From Phycisphaerales bacterium UBA1926 (GTDB taxonomy: Bacteria; Planctomycetota; Phycisphaerae; Phycisphaerales; UBA1924), in contig DDFO01000011.1 of NCBI GenBank assembly GCA_002337215.1, positions 15,871 to 34,425 on the forward strand: a stretch of DNA of 18,555 nucleotides, read 5' to 3'. Positions within the stretch are counted from its first letter, which is position 1; each line of letters starts with the position of its first letter. This document shows, piece after piece, positions 13,850-18,555 of this stretch. The notes beneath the pieces were generated by a model, which was given only the letters and a program-made list of their open reading frames with translations, had not been told where the DNA came from and did not search any database. Both the position numbers and the translations under genes were made by a program.

Positions 13850-15358
13850 TCAGATCGTGTCGAATCCGATCTGCTTGGCGGTCTGCGCGATGTTGGGCAG
13901 GTGGGGCGCGAAGCGGGCGGCGATGCCGGACTGGCCCTGTGTGAACCGGGTATGGGCGGCGATAACACGCTCGGCCTCGTCGGCGGGCGGCGCGGTGATT
14001 CCGGCGAACTTGAACAACTCGTCCCGGGCCGATGCATCGCCGACGATCGCGTCAAAGTCCACGACCGTGTGGGCGAGCGGGAGATCGTCTGAGGAGAAGA
14101 TGCCGGCCCAGAGATCGGCGAGGCGGGCGATGCCACCTGCGAAGACGGCGAGCCCGCCCTGATCGGCGGCGTAGAGCAGCCGGGGGTCGCGGTGGGCAAG
14201 CATGCAGGCGATCAGGGCGTCATCGGTCGGTCTCTTGACGAAGACGACGCGGGCTTTGGGGAAGAGCTGGGCGACGATGCCCAGGGTGTGGAGATTGAGT
14301 TCGAAGGCGTCGATGACGCGGGCCGCGGGGTCGGCGCCATCGCTCGGCGCTGTCCGCTTGAGGTAATGGTCAGCGGCACCGGCGATCTGCTTGCCGGAGA
14401 GTTTGGACGGGTCGGGGACGACGGGCTGGCCCCCGGCGTTGGCGGGGGCAAGGTTCCGGCCGACCGCGGCGGTGAGGGCCTCGGGGTCGGGCGTGCGGGC
14501 CGCGTCGGGGCTCGCGGCGAGCAGGTCGGCGACGAGTTGGGCGCCGCCGCCAGGCATGCCGACGACGAAGAGGGGCCGCTCGGATTCGGCGGCTTCTCCG
14601 GAATCGTTGACGCGGGCGCGGGAAAGATTGGAATCGCCCCATGACTTGAGCAGCCCCCCCACCGCTTGGCCGTAGCTTCGGGGATCGACGCGGTATGGGC
14701 TGAGGTGGGTCGATCGTTTCCAGGCGCGGGTCGCGGCCTCGTCGTTGCCTTGGCGGGCGTTGAGTTCGCCGAGATCGAGCAGGAGGCGCATAAGCGAGGA
14801 AGCGGGGAGCCCCACGCGTTCGGACTCGGTGGTCAGTGCGTCGATCGCGGCCTTCTCTCGGGCGGCGCGGTCCGGGTGGTCGGCTGGGGTAGCGAGGGCG
14901 ATCGCGGCGCGGGTCGCGGCGATCTCGTATGCCTCGTTGTCGGCGGGGGTGGCGTCGTCGAGCAGCTTGATGGCGTCGGCCTCGTCTCCGGCTTTGAAGC
15001 GGAGGCGGGCCGCCACGGCGATGGCAGCCGCGGGCGTGTCATCGGCCTCGAGCTCGGGGCGGATGGTGGTGAGCCCGCCCTCGTAGTCGCCCTGCAGTTC
15101 CCTGGCGCGGGCGAGGTCGATGGTCGCCTCGCGGAGTTCGTCACCGGTCATCTCGAAGACGAGGGTCTCGAGCAGGCCGACGGCCTCGCGGGATTGGCCG
15201 AACTCGATCGCGAGCTTCGCCTGGAGGTGCCGGGACCGGGGGTCGTGGCCCGCCTGCCGGGCGAGTTCGCGGATCATGCCGACGGTCTTGACCAGATCGC
15301 CCCGGCGGAAGGTGCGGCGGACTTCTTCGAGGACGCGGTCGATGGGGACGGATGTCAC
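13850..15358 (-). CDS. TPR protein with degenerate sulfotransferase domain
   Basis: This is a 502-residue protein. GTG 15358 is chosen: CAGGAG lies seven bases upstream and MTSVPIDRVLEEVRRTF gives a natural helical start; a GTG at 15421 is the alternative. Residues 8-245 are helical repeats of TPR kind (FRRGDLVKTVGMIREL, EFGQSREAVGLLETL, ELQGDYEGGLTTI, FKAGDEADAIKLL). Residues 260-502 match the TPR-linked sulfotransferase family, with RPLFVVGMPGGGAQLVADLL (261-280) at the cofactor-loop position and LFPKARVVFVKRPTDDAL (365-382). Sulfotransferases that use PAPS normally have GMPRSGTTL; here Arg-Ser-Gly-Thr is Gly-Gly-Gly-Ala, which should impair phosphosulfate binding. It may be inactive, use another donor, or act as a scaffold. 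Confidence 0.75.
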   Translation of the reverse strand: MTSVPIDRVLEEVRRTFRRGDLVKTVGMIRELARQAGHDPRSRHLQAKLAIEFGQSREAVGLLETLVFEMTGDELREATIDLARARELQGDYEGGLTTIRPELEADDTPAAAIAVAARLRFKAGDEADAIKLLDDATPADNEAYEIAATRAAIALATPADHPDRAAREKAAIDALTTESERVGLPASSLMRLLLDLGELNARQGNDEAATRAWKRSTHLSPYRVDPRSYGQAVGGLLKSWGDSNLSRARVNDSGEAAESERPLFVVGMPGGGAQLVADLLAASPDAARTPDPEALTAAVGRNLAPANAGGQPVVPDPSKLSGKQIAGAADHYLKRTAPSDGADPAARVIDAFELNLHTLGIVAQLFPKARVVFVKRPTDDALIACMLAHRDPRLLYAADQGGLAVFAGGIARLADLWAGIFSSDDLPLAHTVVDFDAIVGDASARDELFKFAGITAPPADEAERVIAAHTRFTQGQSGIAARFAPHLPNIAQTAKQIGFDTI

Positions 15359-15516
15359 GCGGGGCTCCTGTCGAGGTCTGGTGAGTCTCGTGGGGACGCC
15401 GGCTCGGGAACCGGCGGACACGGGGGCTGAGAGTCTATGTCGGCCGGGGCTGGGCGTTTGGCTCGCTCGGTTTTTCGTGGGGGCTCTGGCTCCTCGCCCC
15501 GCTATGGTTGGGGCGT

Positions 15517-16050
15517 ATGAAACGCGTCACGCTTATCTCCACCGGCGGCACGATCGAGAAGACCTACGACGAGCGGACGGGGATGCTCGCCAACAGGCGG
15601 AGCATCGTGGACACGATGCTGTCGGCGCTCCGGCTCGAGGACATCAGCATCAACTCGATCCAGCTGCTCAGCAAGGACAGCCAGGATTTCACGCACGCGG
15701 ACCGGAAACGGATCCTCGACATGGTGCGGGTGATGATCGAGGACGCGGGGCCCGAGGACGGTGGCGTGGTCGTGCTGCACGGGACGGACACGATGTCGGT
15801 CACGGGCGAGCTGCTCTACAGCACTCTCTTTGAGGGCAAGGCCGATGCGCCGACGGTGCCGATCGTGCTGACGGGGGCGATGAGGCCCTACGAGATGACC
15901 CGGTCGGACGCGTTGCAGAACCTGACCGAGGCGATCTTCGCGGCGGGCGTGCTGTCCCCCGGTGTGTACGTGGTCGCGCACGGGCGCGCGCTCGCCTTCC
16001 CGGGCGTTGTGAAAGACGTGGACCGCGGGACGTTTGTCCGCGAGGCTTAG
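15517..16050 (+). CDS. Stand-alone asparaginase N-domain protein
   Basis: This is a 177-residue protein. ATG 15517 gives MKRVTLISTGGTIEKTYDE, the normal family opening; a TTG nine bases earlier is less likely. The motifs of the L-asparaginase N-terminal domain are all there: STGGTI with Thr12, LHGTDTM with Thr90-Asp91, VLTGAMRP (118-124), and Lys166 in VVKDVDRGTF, at the place of the conserved active-site lysine. Classical asparaginases have about 330 residues and a C-terminal domain that completes the neighbouring subunit's site; it is missing here with no trace downstream. The shape resembles the short 'asparaginase domain' proteins of various bacteria, whose substrate is not known to me. 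The stop codon overlaps that of the convergent MscS gene. Confidence 0.8.
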   Translation: MKRVTLISTGGTIEKTYDERTGMLANRRSIVDTMLSALRLEDISINSIQLLSKDSQDFTHADRKRILDMVRVMIEDAGPEDGGVVVLHGTDTMSVTGELLYSTLFEGKADAPTVPIVLTGAMRPYEMTRSDALQNLTEAIFAAGVLSPGVYVVAHGRALAFPGVVKDVDRGTFVREA

Positions 16051-17300
16051 GCGTTCTTGACGACGACGCGGAGCTCGCCCGGCACGTGAAGGTCCTGCTG
16101 CGGGAACGGGATGCCGATGTCCTCGGCGTCGAAACGTTCCTTGATCCGGCGCGTGACGTCCCAGTGGACATCCCAGTAGTCCGAGGTCTTCGCCCAGGGG
16201 CGGACGATGAAGTTGACCGAGCTGTCGGCGAGCTCGTTGACCTTGATGACCGGCGCGGGCTCGGCCATGACCTTCTCGTGGCTTTCGATGACCGTTTTGA
16301 TGATCGACTCGGCCTTGGCGATGTCGTCGTCGTAGCCGATCCCGAAGACCATGTCCACGCGGCGGGTGTCGCGGCCCGTGATGTTGGTGATCACCGAGCC
16401 CCAGATCTCGTTGTTGGGGACGAACTGGATCTTGTTGTCGAACGTGAGGATGGAGGTCTGGACGAGGCTCATCGTTTCGACCTTGCCGCTGACGCCTCCG
16501 GCGTCGACCACGTCGCCCACGTCGAAGGGGCGGTAGACCAGGATGAGGATGCCAGAGGCGAAGTTGGAGAGCGTGCCCTGGAGGGCGAGACCGATCACGA
16601 GGCCGGCGGCACCGATCGCGGCCACGAGCGGCCCGATGTTGAGCCCGAGGGCCCCGAGCGCGACGACGATGCCCACCAGGAGCACCGTGCGACGGGTGAG
16701 CTTGACGACGAAGTTCTGCAGGAGGGTGGAGGTCTTGGGAAGGCGTCGGACGGCCGACTTCGCGATGCCCACCGCGATCCTTGCGATGACCCACGCGACG
16801 AACAGAATGACGAAGAACTTGACGATGTTGAGCCCGACCTGGATGCCTCCGTCGGGCGACATCACCCAGGTCGTGATGTAGTCGCTGACGGCCTGGGGGT
16901 CGAACCAGTTGACGTTCGTGCCGGCGACGGCGTCGACGTAGTCCCGGTACTCGCTGTCGTCGCCGCCCTTGGCGTCGAGTTCGTCGAGGACGACATCGAG
17001 CCTCTTTGTGACGGCGTTCCGGCGCGTCTCGGCATTCGCGATCTGCTCACCGGTCGCGTTGCCCTCGAGCAGCAACGCCGCCTCGGCGTCCACCGCGGCC
17101 TGCAGGTGCCCGATCCAGAGTTCGGCGACCTCGTTCAGGCTTTCGACGCGGAGGGGTCTGACCTCCGCCTCGAGGCGATCGATCGGGTACTCCTGGGGCA
17201 TGACGGCGTCTTCTGCGGTCTGCCCCGCGGCACCGGTCGAGAACGCCGTCTGACCGAGAACGGAAACAAGAACGGCAAGCATCGCGGCGTGGATTCGCAT
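16047..17300 (-). CDS. MscS-family mechanosensitive channel with N-terminal signal and periplasmic domain
   Basis: This is a 417-residue protein. Residues 1-27 are a signal peptide (MLAVLVSVLGQTAFSTGAAG). Residues 28-150 are a periplasmic, largely helical domain. Membrane helices lie at about 153-175, 203-221 and 223-250. The last is the pore helix, with the Gly/Ala pattern GPLVAAIGAAGLVIGLALQGTLSNFASG leading into ILVYRPFDVGDVV. The beta domain carries FVPNNEIWGSVITNIT (293-308) and the vestibule ends in GIPFPQQDLHV (396-406), both family hallmarks. It would release solutes on osmotic downshift. An AGGA lies about ten bases upstream of the ATG. The gene follows the rplU terminator, so its promoter must lie in 17301-17355. 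Its TAA stop overlaps the TAG of the convergent asparaginase gene. Confidence 0.92.
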   Translation of the reverse strand: MRIHAAMLAVLVSVLGQTAFSTGAAGQTAEDAVMPQEYPIDRLEAEVRPLRVESLNEVAELWIGHLQAAVDAEAALLLEGNATGEQIANAETRRNAVTKRLDVVLDELDAKGGDDSEYRDYVDAVAGTNVNWFDPQAVSDYITTWVMSPDGGIQVGLNIVKFFVILFVAWVIARIAVGIAKSAVRRLPKTSTLLQNFVVKLTRRTVLLVGIVVALGALGLNIGPLVAAIGAAGLVIGLALQGTLSNFASGILILVYRPFDVGDVVDAGGVSGKVETMSLVQTSILTFDNKIQFVPNNEIWGSVITNITGRDTRRVDMVFGIGYDDDIAKAESIIKTVIESHEKVMAEPAPVIKVNELADSSVNFIVRPWAKTSDYWDVHWDVTRRIKERFDAEDIGIPFPQQDLHVPGELRVVVKNA

Positions 17301-17355
17301 CGGAGAAATTCCTGATGGGGAGCTGGGGGTCGGCGATTGTTGGCAGACGCGTGCG

Positions 17356-17385
17356 AAAAAAAAGCCGCGGTTTAAAGGCCGCGGC
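17356..17385 (-). terminator. Rho-independent terminator of rplU
   Basis: On the minus strand GCCGCGG and CCGCGGC form a perfect 7-bp stem with an 8-base loop (17364-17385), followed by eight Ts (17363-17356). It lies 32 bases after the rplU stop and separates it from the MscS gene. Confidence 0.93.
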
Positions 17386-17417
17386 GGTGCATGATATCCA
17401 AGAGGTTCCGGACGAAA

Positions 17418-17750
17418 TCACGCCTTGATGGAGGTGATTTTGATCGCGGTGTAGCGCTGGCGGTGCCCCGTCTTGCGCTTGTAGCCCTTCTTGGGCTTGA
17501 ACTTGTAGATGTGGAGCTTCTCGCCCTTGACCATGGGCTCGAGAATCTCGGCGGCGACGGACGCACCCTCGACGTACGGCTTGCCGATCTGGGCCTTGCC
17601 CGCGTCGGACTCGTCGCCCAGCAGGAGGACCTTGTCGAATGAGATGGTCGAGCCTTTGTCGGCCTCGCCCGAGGCGTGGAGGTCGATGAGGATCTCTTCG
17701 CCTTCGGTGACCTTGCGCTGGCCGCCCGATTCTTCGATGACTGCGTACAT
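17418..17750 (-). CDS. rplU: 50S ribosomal protein L21
   Basis: This is a 110-residue protein. ATG 17750 gives the standard MYAVIEESGGQRKVTEG opening, with CTGGAG nine bases upstream; an in-frame ATG at 17783 would add a non-family leader. Family landmarks: FDKVLLLGDE (49-58), IGKPYVEGASVAAEILE, and the basic KFKPKKGYKRKTGHRQRYTAIKITSI tail (83-108) that contacts 23S rRNA. L21 binds 23S rRNA together with L20. rplU is usually followed by rpmA (L27); here a strong terminator and the MscS gene follow instead. It has its own promoter (17832-17860) and a roughly 75-base leader with a GC-rich hairpin. Confidence 0.95.
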   Translation of the reverse strand: MYAVIEESGGQRKVTEGEEILIDLHASGEADKGSTISFDKVLLLGDESDAGKAQIGKPYVEGASVAAEILEPMVKGEKLHIYKFKPKKGYKRKTGHRQRYTAIKITSIKA

Positions 17751-17787
17751 GCTGAGACTCCAGAAACTGGTTCCACACGGCACGGGG

Positions 17788-17801
17788 CGGCGGTACCGCC
17801 G
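17788..17801 (-). promoter_or_regulatory. Palindromic hairpin in the rplU leader
   Basis: CGGCGGTACCGCCG is a perfect 14-base palindrome (5-bp stem with GTAC loop) located about 25 bases after the inferred transcription start and 37 bases before the rplU ATG. L21 leaders are autoregulatory in some bacteria, but I see no full match to a known leader. Confidence 0.4.
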
Positions 17802-17831
17802 GCTTGCTTACCCGGGACGCGGTGGGCCACG

Positions 17832-17860
17832 AGTCTAGGCCCCTCGCGGGATCGGGTCAT
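17832..17860 (-). promoter_or_regulatory. Sigma-70-type promoter of rplU
   Basis: On the minus strand the -35 ATGACC (17860-17855) and the -10 TAGACT (17837-17832) are separated by exactly 17 bases; each matches four of six consensus positions. Transcription would start near 17825, about 75 bases upstream of the rplU ATG. Confidence 0.6.
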
Positions 17861-17894
17861 GCGACGCGTGCTCTTCCTCACGCTCCACGCGGTA

Positions 17895-17908
17895 GAACGG
17901 GCCCGTTC
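17895..17908. promoter_or_regulatory. Perfect palindrome upstream of the prepilin gene
   Basis: GAACGGGCCCGTTC is a perfect 14-base palindrome, ending 18 bases before the prepilin ATG and 34 bases behind the rplU -35 box, inside the divergent region. Size and position suit an operator for a dimeric regulator or a hairpin at the start of the prepilin transcript. Confidence 0.4.
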
Positions 17909-17926
17909 GTTCGGATATCATTCGGT

Positions 17927-18555
17927 ATGGGAGCCCCGAGCTTCAGGCCAAGGTTCGCGTTCACGCTCATCGAACTTCTCGCCGTCATCGCGATCGTCGG
18001 CGTTCTGATCGCGATCCTCCTGCCGGTTCTTGCGAACACCCGTGAACGGGCTTCGCTGCTCGTCTGCACCGCGAACATCCGCTCGCAGGGGCAGATCGCG
18101 ACTCAGTATGCGCTCGACAACGCGGGGGCGATGCCGCCAAGGCTGTACTACCACGCGGAGCCCGATGGAGACGGGGGCAGCACCCTTGAGCGTGCATTGT
18201 TCAACGATGTTCTCGCCGCCTATTCCGGAGATCCGTTCCGGACGGCCCCTGGGTTGTCGTTCCCCACCCCGCACGGCGTCTGGGTGTGCCCCGAGGTCGA
18301 ATCGGGCTCGGGCGGGTCGCGCATGACCCACAACGGGGAGCTCCACCATGCCCCGAACCAGTTCATGTTCGGCATCCTCGATATCGACGAGGCGAACGGA
18401 TATCTCGAGGTGTATGTCGACGCGATCGGGCCTTGGAATCCGCGGTACGGCGGGCGGGGCTGGCGCCGGCTCGACGATTTCAGCCGAACCGGCGAACTCG
18501 TGATGATCATGGGCAATGTCTCAACATGGATCGTCACCCACAGCCACATCGACGC
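17927..18555 (+). CDS. Prepilin-like protein with N-terminal cleavage/methylation domain (3' end outside the window)
   Basis: The frame is open from ATG 17927 to the window edge, giving 209 residues. The basic leader MGAPSFRPRFA precedes FTLIELLAVIAIVGVLIAILLPVL: cleavage after Ala11, Phe at +1, Glu at +5, then a single hydrophobic helix. The soluble part begins NTRERASLLVCTANIRSQGQ, typical of the planctomycetal general-secretion prepilins where a Cys-x-x-N motif follows the helix, and continues with WVCPEVESG and GRGWRRLDDF. Many proteins of this type end in an H-x9-DG motif, which would lie beyond the window. There is no ribosome site before the ATG, and a possible -10 (TATCAT, 17916-17921) sits only five bases upstream, so either translation uses a leaderless or weak start, or the promoter lies elsewhere. 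The prepilin peptidase at 3856-5190 could process it. Confidence 0.85.
   Translation, partial: MGAPSFRPRFAFTLIELLAVIAIVGVLIAILLPVLANTRERASLLVCTANIRSQGQIATQYALDNAGAMPPRLYYHAEPDGDGGSTLERALFNDVLAAYSGDPFRTAPGLSFPTPHGVWVCPEVESGSGGSRMTHNGELHHAPNQFMFGILDIDEANGYLEVYVDAIGPWNPRYGGRGWRRLDDFSRTGELVMIMGNVSTWIVTHSHID

Noticed and set aside
15502..16794. 430-residue minus-strand frame
   Set aside because: It is a shadow covering both the asparaginase-domain and MscS genes, with low-complexity Arg/Gly/His composition.
16086..17315. 409-residue plus-strand frame
   Set aside because: It is antisense to the MscS gene; the Asp/Val/Gly-rich composition is typical of antisense frames in GC-rich genes.
1..18555. 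CRISPR array, insertion sequence or integrase
   Set aside because: No regularly spaced direct repeats, transposase or recombinase motifs were seen on either strand.

Overview
The window is GC-rich, densely coded bacterial DNA that most likely comes from a planctomycete of the Phycisphaerae type. The best lineage markers are a small secreted protein ending in a GC-type dockerin (1744..2145), a prepilin of the planctomycetal general-secretion kind (17927 onward), a TPR-sulfotransferase protein, and an enlarged prepilin peptidase. Assignment to the phylum is inferred from family knowledge and is not proven by a marker-gene tree.

Layout. Positions 1-82 hold the probable 3' tail of a plus-strand gene. 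Two minus-strand genes follow: the dockerin protein and, downstream of it, a secreted fibre-like protein with a C-terminal peptidase S74 chaperone domain. Positions 2146-2828 contain no intact gene. They hold a 15-bp tandem repeat, inverted repeats and, directly beside a tRNA-Val(GAC) gene, a decayed N-terminal fragment of a type IIG-like DNA methyltransferase, which looks like the scar of a tRNA-associated island. Next on the minus strand come an OmpA-type lipoprotein and the run xseA-xseB-prepilin peptidase. Upstream of these is a tightly overlapping minus-strand operon: a PilZ protein, a GspE/PilB-like protein with ruined ATPase motifs, and a pseudopilin.

The plus strand then carries rpsB and tsf (ribosomal protein S2 and EF-Ts), closed by a clear UUCG-loop terminator, then a LURP-one/scramblase-like protein and a Tat-exported Mn-type superoxide dismutase. 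Convergent to these are a two-helix membrane protein of unknown function and a TPR protein with a degenerate sulfotransferase domain. A stand-alone asparaginase N-domain on the plus strand overlaps, at its stop codon, an MscS channel on the minus strand. rplU (L21) on the minus strand has a recognisable promoter and a strong terminator but no rpmA beside it. The window ends inside a plus-strand prepilin-like gene.

Functional themes are housekeeping translation (S2, EF-Ts, L21, tRNA-Val), exonuclease VII, and an envelope set (lipoprotein, MscS, exported SOD). There is also a scattered type IV pilin/type II secretion theme: prepilin peptidase, a pseudopilin operon and a second prepilin. The candidate novel system is the PilZ / pseudo-ATPase / pseudopilin operon at 7149-9087. 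It combines two fold families known to bind cyclic di-GMP with an ATPase-like protein that appears unable to hydrolyse ATP.
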